The notes beneath the pieces are model-generated. The model did not search any database and was not told the origin of the DNA. It saw nothing but the letters and a program-made list of their open reading frames with translations. Shown one piece after another: positions 41,939-50,708 of a stretch of DNA of 64,000 nucleotides. Position 1 is the stretch's first letter. The number at the start of each line of letters is the position of its first letter. The DNA comes from Patescibacteria group bacterium. GTDB taxonomy: Bacteria > Patescibacteria > ABY1 > UBA10025 > JAHIVO01. The position numbers were made by a program, and so were the translations under genes. The DNA is taken from the NCBI GenBank assembly GCA_028718605.1, contig JAQULM010000001.1:532785-596784 (forward strand), written 5' to 3'.

Positions 41939-42551
41939 ATGTATACTTGAGATTTCTCAATGAAATATTCGTCCCGATTTCCAGCTGTTGTGATTGCTGG
42001 CCATACCCTGTCTCAACCAGGAATTTGATCTGCACCAAACTGACCTCGCGAAGGCTTACCGGTTCTGCGAGAGGCGCTGAGCTGCCATCATACGTTTTGT
42101 CGTAATACCGAAAAATATAATCCTCATTCATGATATTTTCCGCGGCGATATGCCCATCATCTTCCGTGAATGCAGGATACTGGGGAGGTTCCGCCGTATC
42201 AGCGTTCACAACCCACCGGTACAGGGTTGTCCCCTCAAGGGCATACCGAATCTTTTCCCTGCGGGCGTCACCCTGGACATTTGCATAAAAAACTATCTCA
42301 AACGGCTCGGCTATTTCCAATGGATACGATCCGTTATCCGACAGTATCATCTCACGCACGTCACCAGTGACATCGTGCATAGCTGAACGGGCGTCTTCCT
42401 GGGCGTCAACCTGACTTCGCGTAATATTCCAGCGCCGCATACCCTCATACCCGTATGTTCCAACCCCAATGGCAATGGCTGAAACGATCCCGATGACAAC
42501 GATCATCTCAACGACTGTAAATCCATACATTGTATTCTTCAAGGCTTTCAT
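41928..42551 (-). CDS. Type IV prepilin-like protein
   Basis: A 207-residue protein with the leader motif MKALKNTMYGFTVVEMIVVIGI: cleavage is expected after Gly10, with the helix and Glu5 of the mature form as in pilins. The remainder is a mixed domain with Asp/Glu/Tyr-rich loops. It overlaps both neighbours (4 and 11 nt). Processing requires a prepilin peptidase that is not in this window. Confidence 0.85.
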   Translation of the reverse strand: MKALKNTMYGFTVVEMIVVIGIVSAIAIGVGTYGYEGMRRWNITRSQVDAQEDARSAMHDVTGDVREMILSDNGSYPLEIAEPFEIVFYANVQGDARREKIRYALEGTTLYRWVVNADTAEPPQYPAFTEDDGHIAAENIMNEDYIFRYYDKTYDGSSAPLAEPVSLREVSLVQIKFLVETGYGQQSQQLEIGTNISLRNLKYTYEE

Positions 42552-44863
42552 GGCAGTGGAGTTAAAAGCACCTCGACGGTCGTATATCCGCTCACCTTAA
42601 TCGTCTGATTAACATCCTGGTACCCGGGATGGTGGAGCTCGAGTACGTAGTCCCCCGCGGGCATATCGCTGAAATACGCCTGACCAGGGGGCAAACATTC
42701 CAGCGTATAACCGATACGGATATCGGTTACCGTCGGCGTGTAGTATATATCCTCAGTTGACAAGAACATCTTATACCGGAGATACCGGTTCCCGTCATGG
42801 CTGCTGTGCACATCACCGGCGGCCCCCTCGAAGTACGTCGCGCTCGTCCCATCGGGGCCGACATACGTCCACGTACTATTGTCACTGTTCGTCGCGATCT
42901 GGAATCGGACGCTCGTTTCTCCGGTTTCTGCGGGTTGGGCAACCAGGTCCCACGCAAGAGTAGTAAAATCGCTATGCCCCTCGGCCGCCGAACCGAGATC
43001 GATTGTCGAGGACTCAAGCTCACCGGACGCCGCGTAGGTATCGAGTTCGTATTGCACCTCAAAATCCGAAACGACCGGTGTCACGTCTTCATCAGTCGTT
43101 TCCATTTCTATCCGAACATGCAACTCATCACCAGCGGCAGCAAAGACGTGCAAAGTTCCCAGTGTTACCTGTTCAAATGTCGTTCCACCATCAGCAGACA
43201 AATAGTAACGGATTGTCTGCCCATTGAGCGCCTCAGTTGCAGTAAGTGTTGCTGAAGAAATCTTGCCGTACTGCCCATTTAAGGGCTTTGTCTGCATATA
43301 CTGGACCGTTCCTACGGGATACACGCCGCCCTCGATGTCCATGCGGAGCTCCTGGTCTGGCACGTTCCAATCAGCCGTTGTGCTTCCGCCATCCTTATAA
43401 TTTCCTGTCGAGAAGTCTTCCTCAAAACTATACGGCATGCTTACTTTCTGCAACGTCACCTGGCCGGTCGTGCTGGCTGTATCAACGTTTGTCCCGCTGA
43501 AATACCTGGTTTCGTCCGTATACAATTCCTGCCCAAATCCGCCCGACCAGTCAGTCTGCTGAATAAATCCCTGGCCGGTAATTTTGCTTTGGTCAAATGT
43601 TTCACCGGTATTGACGCCCCGTACGGTGACGTCCGACACATTGACGCGCGTGCCCGAATCTTTCGCGGTGACGAGCAATGAATTTTCGGTATGGGGGGCG
43701 AGCAGCACATTGATTGTTGTGCTCGTATTCGGCAGGATGTCCAGCGCAAGATCATGGTTGATGCCCGCAATATCGTATCCCGGCGTATCAACAACGAGGT
43801 CGTACCGGTCCCACTCAAGTTCCGCGGTTGACCAGTGCGGATTCAATAACGCATTGGTAGTGAACGAAATGACGTTTTTGAATATTTCGGGGTCGTTGCT
43901 GATTTTCTTATCCATGCCGCGCAACGTGAAATCGATGCCGTCCAAGGCCTCGCAGAACTCATTGTAACTGTTCACCGCGAGCGTGCTGAACTTATCAATA
44001 ATAAATGTCACTTCATCGAGCTCCCCCTCGTGCACCGAAACGTCCCGCAGGACGGGATCGGGAACTCCCTCGGCATCCGTGCAAGCAGTGCCGCCGGTTT
44101 GCATACTGCACGTCCTGCTGGTCGTATAACCGTCCTTGGCCACCCGGATAACGTAACTGAACTGGGACGGCTCAAGATCAAGCAACAGAAGCTGGCCGAG
44201 GACATTGGTAGCCATTGAAAGGTTGACTGCAGGCGATACAGTAGTATTCGTAATGCTCACCGTTGCCCCAGAAACAGGCGCTCCGTTTGCATCAATTACT
44301 TTAATCAATAGAAAGCCTTTGTCGGTGTCTCCTTCAAGGTCTTGAGGCGCAATAATTGTCGAGAGCTTAATAGACTGATCACCGCTGAGAGTTGACCAGG
44401 AGACAACCACGTCACATTTTTTATAATCCGCAGGATTATTCTGGTTCGCGGGGATGTCGCGCGGTTTCTCGACAACCGAACCGTCCGCGCACTGGGACCA
44501 CTGCTCTGGCGGCAGTCCAACAGCGAGGCCGGCGCATCCATCAAACGGATCATCGAAATACTTGATCGTTGTCGCGATTGTGTATGTCACGCCAGACTGT
44601 TTCTGCTCGCGAGTCGGCTGGATGCTGCCCTGGGGGGAACCGGTTGTGGTGCCGAGGAGATAGTAATCGATGTTACGGAGCACTTCCATTTGGGAATTCG
44701 CGATTTCCACCGCGAGTAATTTCGCTTTCGACCGCTGCAGTCCCTTGAATGAATTGTCAAACGCGTTCAGCATCAGGATAAACAGGGCCGAAAAAATCAG
44801 AAGCACAACGAGTACCTCTACCAGCGTGAAACCGCTCTCTGTTCGGATCGCTCTCTGGCGCAT
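42548..44863 (-). CDS. Very large prepilin with carboxypeptidase-regulatory-like domains
   Basis: About 771 residues, starting at MRQRAIRTESGFTLVEVLVV, whose leader fits prepilin cleavage after Gly11. Longer in-frame starts run through the promoter and a divergent gene and were rejected. After the pilin helix come a pilin-type region, a carboxypeptidase-regulatory-like segment (ANGAPVSGATVSI, about 190), a long beta-rich part with Thr/Asp-rich repeats, and a C-terminal second such segment (PAGDYVLELHHPGYQDV). Most prepilins are 130-200 residues; this one could be an adhesive tip subunit. Confidence 0.8.
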   Translation of the reverse strand: MRQRAIRTESGFTLVEVLVVLLIFSALFILMLNAFDNSFKGLQRSKAKLLAVEIANSQMEVLRNIDYYLLGTTTGSPQGSIQPTREQKQSGVTYTIATTIKYFDDPFDGCAGLAVGLPPEQWSQCADGSVVEKPRDIPANQNNPADYKKCDVVVSWSTLSGDQSIKLSTIIAPQDLEGDTDKGFLLIKVIDANGAPVSGATVSITNTTVSPAVNLSMATNVLGQLLLLDLEPSQFSYVIRVAKDGYTTSRTCSMQTGGTACTDAEGVPDPVLRDVSVHEGELDEVTFIIDKFSTLAVNSYNEFCEALDGIDFTLRGMDKKISNDPEIFKNVISFTTNALLNPHWSTAELEWDRYDLVVDTPGYDIAGINHDLALDILPNTSTTINVLLAPHTENSLLVTAKDSGTRVNVSDVTVRGVNTGETFDQSKITGQGFIQQTDWSGGFGQELYTDETRYFSGTNVDTASTTGQVTLQKVSMPYSFEEDFSTGNYKDGGSTTADWNVPDQELRMDIEGGVYPVGTVQYMQTKPLNGQYGKISSATLTATEALNGQTIRYYLSADGGTTFEQVTLGTLHVFAAAGDELHVRIEMETTDEDVTPVVSDFEVQYELDTYAASGELESSTIDLGSAAEGHSDFTTLAWDLVAQPAETGETSVRFQIATNSDNSTWTYVGPDGTSATYFEGAAGDVHSSHDGNRYLRYKMFLSTEDIYYTPTVTDIRIGYTLECLPPGQAYFSDMPAGDYVLELHHPGYQDVNQTIKVSGYTTVEVLLTPLP

Positions 44864-44885
44864 ATTGTTCTGAAAATATGGACTT

Positions 44886-44914
44886 ATTATACCTAAATTA
44901 ACGCCCCCTGCCAA
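44886..44914 (-). promoter_or_regulatory. Promoter of the pilin operon
   Basis: Minus strand TTGGCA (44909-44914), 17-nt spacer, TATAAT (44886-44891), just upstream of the prepilin ATG at 44863. Confidence 0.8.
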
Positions 44915-44996
44915 CCAACGTTGGGGGATTGGGCGATGCGATGAAGCCGCTGCCCCTCTGTGGAATGTTAATGTATAAATAAGCGAGGATTTTTGG

Positions 44997-45002
44997 TATA
45001 CT
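44997..45002 (+). promoter_or_regulatory. Extended -10 (TGG-TATACT) upstream of the 45035 gene
   Basis: TATACT preceded by TGG, 32 nt before the ATG; divergent from the pilin promoter. Confidence 0.5.
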
Positions 45003-45034
45003 GCAGGATGCATAAACAATAATACGCAATAATT

Positions 45035-45406
45035 ATGGACCAGCCAACGAACACCCCAAACCAACCGATCAACAAAAAAACTGGCCCCGTGCCGATTTTT
45101 ATCCTCGTCCTCTTCGTGCTCTTGGTCGTCGGCGGCTTGTCGTACATCCTCCTCTCGGGGAAATGGGTGGCGTCCAACGAAAACACAACCAATGGCAATA
45201 CAAACGCCGCTCTGAATACGAACGCGGCAACCACCAACAGCGCGGCGGCCACTACCAACCAGCTCCTCGGCGGCGATCGTGACGAACACGGATGCATCGG
45301 TTCGGCAGGATATTCATGGTGCGAAGCAAAACAGAAGTGCCTGCGCACGTGGGAAGAACCGTGTACGCTAGAGAATTCGAACAGCGCTTCCAATACGAAC
45401 GAATAG
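45035..45406 (+). CDS. TM-anchored Cys-motif surface protein
   Basis: A 123-residue protein: a cytosolic Pro/Asn-rich start, one TM helix (about 18-40), a Asn/Thr/Ala linker (about 50-76) and a compact outer motif HGCIGSAGYSWCEAKQKCLR ending WEEPC. This Cys-rich motif recurs in small secreted bacterial proteins and may bind protein or metal; its role is not known to me. A weak terminator follows at 45424-45450. Confidence 0.7.
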   Translation: MDQPTNTPNQPINKKTGPVPIFILVLFVLLVVGGLSYILLSGKWVASNENTTNGNTNAALNTNAATTNSAAATTNQLLGGDRDEHGCIGSAGYSWCEAKQKCLRTWEEPCTLENSNSASNTNE

Positions 45407-45423
45407 CCTGGCAATAACCTAGA

Positions 45424-45450
45424 AAGCTCCTGTACAAAAAGGAGTTTTTT
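45424..45450 (+). terminator. Weak terminator after the 45035 gene
   Basis: GCTCC/GGAGT helix with a T6 tract. Confidence 0.55.
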
Positions 45451-45500
45451 AGTGCGGCAGCGCCCTGTCATATTCCGGCTTTTTTTGCTATGGTAAGGGT

Positions 45501-46955
45501 ATGAAACAGCTTGACGCACTGCTCCAGAAAAAACATTTTTCATTCATCGGCACTCTCCGGAAGCAATTTCCAAATGCTGAAGTTTTTCTTGTTGGCGGCA
45601 TTGTCCGGGATGCAATCCTCAAACGTGAATCAAAGGACTACGACTTTGTCGTGCGCAACGTGCCGATGAAACACCTGCAGGCCGCGCTTTCACAATTAGG
45701 GAGCGTTGACTTGGTCGGGAAAACATTCGGCGTATTAAAATTCGTGCCGCAGGGCGCGCACGGCATCGAACCCATCGACATTGCCTTGCCGCGAACTGAA
45801 CATGCGTTCATGACGGGCGGGTACCGCGACGTCGACGTGCAATCGAATCCGAAACTCCCGATCGCGGAAGACCTACAGCGAAGGGACTTCACAATCAACG
45901 CGCTCGCGTACGATATCGCGAATAAAAAACTCATCGACTTGTTTGGTGGCGTTCGCGACATCCGCAAAAAGCGCATCCTGACCGTCGGCACACCCGCCGA
46001 GCGGTTTCGGGAAGATTACTCACGTATGCTCCGGGCACTGCGCTTCGCATGCCAACTCGGCTTCACCATCGAGGCGAAAACGTGGGCAGAACTAAAAAAA
46101 CGGATGGAGGCAATCAATGCGCCCCATGGTGAAGGATTTGTCGTGCCGCGCGAGGTCATTGCCAAAGAACTGGCGCGGGCGTTCGTTGCCGACCCGGTGC
46201 GGGCGCTCGACCTGCATGACACATCAACGGCGATGGATCAGCTCATGCCTGAGCTCCTTGCCATGAAGGGATGCCCCCAACCGCGTAACTTCCATACCGA
46301 AGGCGACGTGTGGAAACACACACGCCTGGCGCTCAAAAACCTTTCATCAAAACGCTACCGCACAAAATTCGGGAGCGCTGCGCCGTCAGCGGAACTGGTC
46401 TTCGGACTCCTGTTCCATGACCTCGGCAAGCCAGCAACGAAGGAGCGGCGAGACCGCCTGCGGTTCAACAACCACGACACCGTAGGTTCCGAACAAGCGC
46501 GCGTAATCATGGAACGGCTGAAGCTGTCGAGCGCTGGCGTTGATGTTGAAAAAACGGTCTGGCTCTGCCGGAAGCATATGATCGTGACGCATACGAAAAA
46601 ATCTCCGATGCGTTCAACCACGCTCGAGAAATATTTTTTCAACCCGCGGGTTCCCGGCGACGATCTCATGAAACTCATGTTCGCGGACGTACAGGCAACC
46701 GTGCCGGCGACGGGCAAGCCGGATTTTACCGAATACCGGATGCTCGAGCAGCAGGTCGGGAAGCTCGCGGCTATAGCAAAAAAGCGGAAAATCCTCCCGC
46801 CCGATCTCCTCAATGGCAATGAGATAATGAAACTGCGGAAGTTGGGGCCCGGACCGCAGATCGGCAAGCTAAAATCGCTCCTCCGCGAACAGCAGCTGCG
46901 TGGCACCGTTACGACAAAACAGGAAGCAACCGATTATCTTTCAACCCATGCTTAA
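45501..46955 (+). CDS. cca: CCA-adding tRNA nucleotidyltransferase with HD domain
   Basis: A 484-residue class II nucleotidyltransferase. VGGIVRDAIL...KDYDFVV (about 31-53) is the catalytic part, RRDFTINALAYD and RMLRALRFA are the head and neck motifs, and an HD domain (HTEGDVWKHT; LLFHDLGKPAT, about 300) follows. It builds or repairs the CCA end of tRNAs. Three tRNAs in the window lack an encoded CCA (Gly-TCC, both Leu), so this enzyme is needed. It overlaps the next gene by eight nt. Confidence 0.94.
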   Translation: MKQLDALLQKKHFSFIGTLRKQFPNAEVFLVGGIVRDAILKRESKDYDFVVRNVPMKHLQAALSQLGSVDLVGKTFGVLKFVPQGAHGIEPIDIALPRTEHAFMTGGYRDVDVQSNPKLPIAEDLQRRDFTINALAYDIANKKLIDLFGGVRDIRKKRILTVGTPAERFREDYSRMLRALRFACQLGFTIEAKTWAELKKRMEAINAPHGEGFVVPREVIAKELARAFVADPVRALDLHDTSTAMDQLMPELLAMKGCPQPRNFHTEGDVWKHTRLALKNLSSKRYRTKFGSAAPSAELVFGLLFHDLGKPATKERRDRLRFNNHDTVGSEQARVIMERLKLSSAGVDVEKTVWLCRKHMIVTHTKKSPMRSTTLEKYFFNPRVPGDDLMKLMFADVQATVPATGKPDFTEYRMLEQQVGKLAAIAKKRKILPPDLLNGNEIMKLRKLGPGPQIGKLKSLLREQQLRGTVTTKQEATDYLSTHA

Positions 46956-47895
46956 GATTACCGTCACCATTGATGAAGCGGGCCAGCGGCTTGATAAATT
47001 TCTCGCCTCCCATCTGCAAGAACAAAGCCGGTCACAGCTGCAAAAACACATCAAGGCTGGCGATATTACCGTGAATGAAAAAAACGTTGCTGTCCACTAT
47101 GTCATAAAATCGGGCGACATCGTCACCATCAGAGATATCGCTGCGCATAACCTGCCGTACCCAACCCCGGCTACCACGCTTCAAAAAGCTGCCATGCCAC
47201 TCGACATCATCGCTGATACGGACAACTACCTCGTGGTGAACAAGCCTGCCGGCATGATCGTGCACCAGGCGCCCGGTGAACACGGCCCCATCATGATTGA
47301 CGTACTATTGAAAAAATATCCTGCAATCGCGAAAATCGGCGAGGACCCATCGCGGCCAGGCATCGTGCACCGCCTCGACAAGGAAGTATCCGGCGTGATC
47401 GCCGTGCCAAAAACGCAGGGAATGTTCGACCACTTAAAGAGCCAGTTCAAGGCGCGGACTGTACGGAAAGAATACTTCGCGCTGGTATACGGGACGCCAC
47501 AGCAGCCGGAAGGTGAAATTTCATTTAACATTGACCGCAGTGAAACTGCCGGGTATAAAATGGCTGCCGTGCCAGCGACCGGCAGCGGCGACCGCGGCAA
47601 GCGTGCGGTCACGGAATTCGAAGTCATCGAACGGCTCGGCAACTATACGCTCCTCAATGTGAAGCCCCGAACGGGCAGGACGCACCAGATCCGCGTGCAT
47701 CTCAATGCATATGGGCTCCCGATCGTCGGCGATCTGGTATACAAGCCAAAAAAACTAAAGCAGAGTATCCAGTTACATCGGATATTCCTCCATGCCCATC
47801 GCCTCGGTTTCAATGACCTCGCGGGTTCATGGCATGACTATGAGGCCCCCTTGTCGCCTGAACTCAATGCAGTCCTGCAGGCCTTGCGGAGTTGA
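46948..47895 (+). CDS. RluD-type rRNA pseudouridine synthase
   Basis: About 315 residues. The start is the ATG at 46948, beginning MLKITVTIDEAGQRLDKFL; upstream in-frame starts lie within cca. The N-terminal S4 domain (about 15-75) precedes the catalytic domain with HRLDKEVSGVI (about 150; Asp nucleophile) and TGRTHQIRVH. It isomerises uridines, in E. coli RluD within helix 69 of 23S rRNA. Its stop overlaps the -35 of the rplS promoter. Confidence 0.92.
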   Translation: MLKITVTIDEAGQRLDKFLASHLQEQSRSQLQKHIKAGDITVNEKNVAVHYVIKSGDIVTIRDIAAHNLPYPTPATTLQKAAMPLDIIADTDNYLVVNKPAGMIVHQAPGEHGPIMIDVLLKKYPAIAKIGEDPSRPGIVHRLDKEVSGVIAVPKTQGMFDHLKSQFKARTVRKEYFALVYGTPQQPEGEISFNIDRSETAGYKMAAVPATGSGDRGKRAVTEFEVIERLGNYTLLNVKPRTGRTHQIRVHLNAYGLPIVGDLVYKPKKLKQSIQLHRIFLHAHRLGFNDLAGSWHDYEAPLSPELNAVLQALRS

Positions 47896-47920
47896 CAAAT
47901 ACAGGCGAGATAGCTATGCT
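47892..47920 (+). promoter_or_regulatory. Promoter of rplS
   Basis: TTGACA (47892-47897), 17-nt spacer, TATGCT (47915-47920). The -35 overlaps the stop codon of the preceding synthase gene. Confidence 0.8.
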
Positions 47921-47958
47921 GATAAAGCTAACTTGAAATAATTCAACTATCAACAGCC

Positions 47959-48300
47959 ATGGTAACCGCACACGAACTCAACAAATCGAAGCTCAAGAAA
48001 GACCTGCCCGATATTCAACCGGGCATGACGGTCATTGTTCATCAAAAAATCAAGGAAGGCGAAAAAGAACGCACGCAGAAATATGAAGGCATGGTGCTCG
48101 GCCGCCACGGCGGCACGAACCTCTCTGCCACCATTACAGTGCGGAAAATATCAGAGGGGGTTGGCGTGGAAAAGATATTCCCGCTGCACTCACCGACAAT
48201 CGTGAAAATCGAGGTGGTCAAGCGTGCGAAGGTCCGCCGCGCAAAGCTGTTCTACCTGAAAGGCTATAAAAAACGCCTCAAAGAAACCGCAGTTAAATAA
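47959..48300 (+). CDS. rplS: 50S ribosomal protein L19
   Basis: A 113-residue protein of normal length. PGMTVIVHQKIKEGEKER, EGMVLGRHGG and the conserved end KIFPLHSP...RAKLFYLKG show the L19 fold at the 30S-50S interface. It has its own promoter and no other ribosomal gene beside it. Confidence 0.96.
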   Translation: MVTAHELNKSKLKKDLPDIQPGMTVIVHQKIKEGEKERTQKYEGMVLGRHGGTNLSATITVRKISEGVGVEKIFPLHSPTIVKIEVVKRAKVRRAKLFYLKGYKKRLKETAVK

Positions 48301-48401
48301 TTTCTAATTCCTTCGAAAAGGACGGGCTGGCACAGCAACCCTGTCCTTGAGCAGCTCCACAACTCTGTGCGGGTTCATTTACATATACATTAAGACTTCG
48401 C

Positions 48402-48484
48402 GCCCAGGTGGTGGAATTGGTATACACACTAGGTTGAGGGCCTAGGCTCATTTGAGCGTGCGGGTTCAACTCCCGCCCTGGGCA
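48402..48484 (+). tRNA. tRNA-Leu(GAG)
   Basis: An 83-nt class II tRNA: acceptor GCCCAGG/CCTGGGC, anticodon loop TTGAGGG with CTAGG/CCTAG stem giving GAG, long variable arm, discriminator A48484, no encoded CCA. Confidence 0.95.
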
Positions 48485-48667
48485 TTACACGATGACGCTT
48501 CTTTCAAAACTTACAGCCTGATTTATTTCCCAAGGATTGGTAAATCGTTGCGGGAGTTGAAGCTGACCCGAACGCGCCGACAGGCGATGAAGTGAGGGCA
48601 GCGGGCTGCGGAGGAGAGCAAGGAGCGCTGCGACGGGCTCGGGGGAGCAGAACTCCCGCCCTGGGCA
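48485..48667 (+). repeat. tRNA-associated structured repeat L (family B)
   Basis: GCGGGAGTTGAA (48550-48561) is a perfect 12-nt inverted copy of the tRNA-Leu T-arm (48465-48476). The direct 3'-end copy at 48651-48667 is identical over 17 nt to 48468-48484. The core 48559-48599 is shared 40 of 41 with repeat H. A helix GCT..CCCGA/TCGGG..AGC stacks inside the terminal 9-bp stem. Positions 48485-48549 are unlike the other copies. Non-coding. Confidence 0.8.
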
Positions 48668-48788
48668 AATTGAAAATACTAAGACAATCCGAAATCATTC
48701 TGATGATTGAGGAAAGCGGAGGCTTTGTGCGATAGGTGAAGCAGCTTCACGAATGTGGAGATGCGAAACCTGTAGCACAAAATGACGC

Positions 48789-48864
48789 GGTGGCCATAGC
48801 ACAATGGTTAGTGCACAGGTCTGTGGCACCTGTGATATGGGTTCAATTCCCATTGGCCACCCCA
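48789..48864 (+). tRNA. tRNA-His(GTG)
   Basis: Encoded G-1 at 48789 opposite C73, acceptor GTGGCCA/TGGCCAC, anticodon arm CAGGT-CTGTGGC-ACCTG giving GTG, encoded CCA at 48862-48864. Confidence 0.95.
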
Positions 48865-49037
48865 GAACAGGCTAGCTAGTACATAGGTAGTCTGTTTTGG
48901 GACGAAAGCGTCTACAATCCAAGAGAATTGAAGCCGACCCGAACGCGCCGACAGGCGATGAAGTGAGGGCGGCCGGCTCCGGAGGAGCGAAGTGAAAACG
49001 ACGCGGGGGAGGAGAATTCCCATTGGCCACCCCAGAA
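48865..49037 (+). repeat. tRNA-associated structured repeat H (family B)
   Basis: GAATTGAA (48925-48932) is the inverted tRNA-His T-loop. The direct copy at 49015-49037 repeats 48845-48867 over 23 identical nt, including the CCA. The core 48930-48970 is shared 40 of 41 with repeat L. A hairpin (about 48865-48899) lies before the core and a terminator begins at its end. Non-coding. Confidence 0.8.
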
Positions 49038-49076
49038 AAAGTTGCGGCACCCGTTTAGGGTGGCGGAACTTTTTCT
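49034..49076. terminator. Bidirectional terminator at the end of repeat H
   Basis: A 10-bp stem AGAAAAAGTT/AACTTTTTCT with a short inner helix, carrying A/T runs on both strands. It can stop transcripts from tRNA-His and from the minus-strand gene at 49230. Confidence 0.8.
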
Positions 49077-49092
49077 GATAGGGATAAAAAAA

Positions 49093-49181
49093 TGCGGATG
49101 TCATCTGCTCTTCAAAGGGTACGCGCACCAGTGAGGAATACTGGCTGCATACGGCCCTTGAGGAAACAGACTTCATCCGCA
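49093..49181 (+). ncRNA. Candidate three-tier hairpin RNA
   Basis: TGCGGATG (49093-49100) pairs perfectly with CATCCGCA (49174-49181). Inside, TCAAAGGG pairs with CCCTTGA, and the tip is CCAGT-GAGGAAT-ACTGG. It lies between a terminator and the end of a minus-strand gene, with no ORF of note. The strand is uncertain. Confidence 0.4.
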
Positions 49182-49229
49182 GTTGCTGTTCGGTTCAATA
49201 CAGGTTAGGTTCCCAGACTAATAAACTGC

Positions 49230-49775
49230 CTATCCAACCATAGGCTCAAGATCGAGATCCTCGAGGGTGCCGACAACGACGATGTCGGCCGACTCGCCCT
49301 TCCATTCACCGCCCAATTCGCCTTGCCGGATCTTTTTATAGCAGTCCGTCACGGACTGCCAATTGGTCCCACGGACCCGGATCCGTACCACCGCGCGGTA
49401 TGCTTTCGCGAAATTCATAATTTCAGACGAAGCCGAAGGCGTATTAAATTCTGCTGCGCCGTACTCGACTTCCCAGGAGGACTCTCCCAGTTTGCCGGCA
49501 CCCTGTCTGATGTGCCGGTTCTGCTCCATCGGAACCTTGGCATAGAGCGAGAATGCGACTGGCTGCAGTCCACGGACAAAGGGCGGCATGGGTTCGGTCA
49601 GCGAATCCAGGGTACAGTAAACCAGGTTTCGGTTACTTGTGTCCGCCTTAAACAGGCCCCAGGAATATTTCCAGGGCGTTTCGGGTCCGACATCCTGCTT
49701 GATCCCAGCCGCTTTAAGCCGGGCTTCTACTGATCTCTTGCGGAAGTATACACGGATATTCATCTTTTTCCTCAC
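49230..49775 (-). CDS. Protein of unknown function, 181 residues
   Basis: A soluble protein beginning MRKKMNIRVYF (a second ATG at residue 5 is possible). It is beta-rich in the middle and helical near YRAVVRIRVRG, and ends VVVGTLEDLDLEPMVG. No family recognised and no operon partner. A candidate hairpin lies downstream. Confidence 0.5.
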   Translation of the reverse strand: MRKKMNIRVYFRKRSVEARLKAAGIKQDVGPETPWKYSWGLFKADTSNRNLVYCTLDSLTEPMPPFVRGLQPVAFSLYAKVPMEQNRHIRQGAGKLGESSWEVEYGAAEFNTPSASSEIMNFAKAYRAVVRIRVRGTNWQSVTDCYKKIRQGELGGEWKGESADIVVVGTLEDLDLEPMVG

Positions 49776-49981
49776 TTTCTACTCGTTTGTTTGTTGGATG
49801 TATTGCGTTTGACTTATTGCCTCTTTGGACGAGGCTATTGTGGGGAACCACTCCCAAATGTAAACGAACAGCAAACGCGTAAAACTATCACAAAAAGGAA
49901 ATCCTGTCAAGCCCGAAGCTCATTGATCCGAATGTTTGTTGCCCTTGTTTTTTATACCCTGGACACTATACTGACAGCACA

Positions 49982-50578
49982 ATGCATCGCATCCGTATCA
50001 TTCTCGAAATCATCCTGGTATTCGTCGTCCCGATCCTCTGGTTTGTGCTTGGGCTCGGGGAGCATGAACACCGGCTCATTGTTTTCGAGCTGCTTGTCGG
50101 CCTGACCGTCGCCCTAGCGCTGATGCACCGCATGGGCTTCCGGGCATTGGGCTTCCGCACGGACAACTTCCTGGCCGCGGCGAAACTGCTGCTGCCCGGG
50201 TCTGTCCTCGCGCTGGCGGCGCTTTTCATTTTATTCAAGCTGCACATCGGCGTACACTACTTCTTCAGTGACTGGTATGCCAATGTATATTTCTTCTACT
50301 ACCTTTCCCTCGGCGTCATTTCCCAGGAGTTTGCCTACCGCGGGTTCCTGCTCCTCCGGCTCAAGCAGGTGACAGCCAATCCCTTCATTCTTATTGCCAC
50401 CAACGCTGTTTTATTTGCCTTCTTGCATGTCCTGCATGAGAGCTGGCAAGTGGCAATTGAAACCGGCGTTTTGAGCGCCTACCTAACCTGGATATACCTC
50501 AAGCAGCCGAATATCTACGCCACCTGTCTTGCCCACAGTATCGTCGGTGGCGCTGCTATCATCCTCGGGTTTGTCTAA
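49982..50578 (+). CDS. CPBP-family intramembrane metalloprotease
   Basis: A 198-residue polytopic protein. The CPBP motifs are SQEFAYRGFL (about 118-127), where the first Glu of the usual EExxxR is Gln, and the later FAFLHV (about 143-148). Members cleave within membranes or serve immunity to bacteriocins. The Gln variant occurs in the family, so activity is possible but not certain. A TATACT -10 lies about 10 nt before the ATG. Confidence 0.75.
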   Translation: MHRIRIILEIILVFVVPILWFVLGLGEHEHRLIVFELLVGLTVALALMHRMGFRALGFRTDNFLAAAKLLLPGSVLALAALFILFKLHIGVHYFFSDWYANVYFFYYLSLGVISQEFAYRGFLLLRLKQVTANPFILIATNAVLFAFLHVLHESWQVAIETGVLSAYLTWIYLKQPNIYATCLAHSIVGGAAIILGFV

Positions 50579-50708
50579 GGATGTGGCACGTTTTTATATA
50601 ACTATTCAACGAGTAGACGGTGTATATCGCTAAGTAAAAAGGTATCGGCTAGCCGCGATGGTGGTATTATTGTAGTATAAAGCTACGAAAGTAACATGAA
50701 GATGCGAT

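Noticed and set aside
44864..45289. N-terminal extension of the large prepilin
   Set aside because: The extra 142 residues would run through the pilin promoter and a divergent gene, and would bury the prepilin leader.
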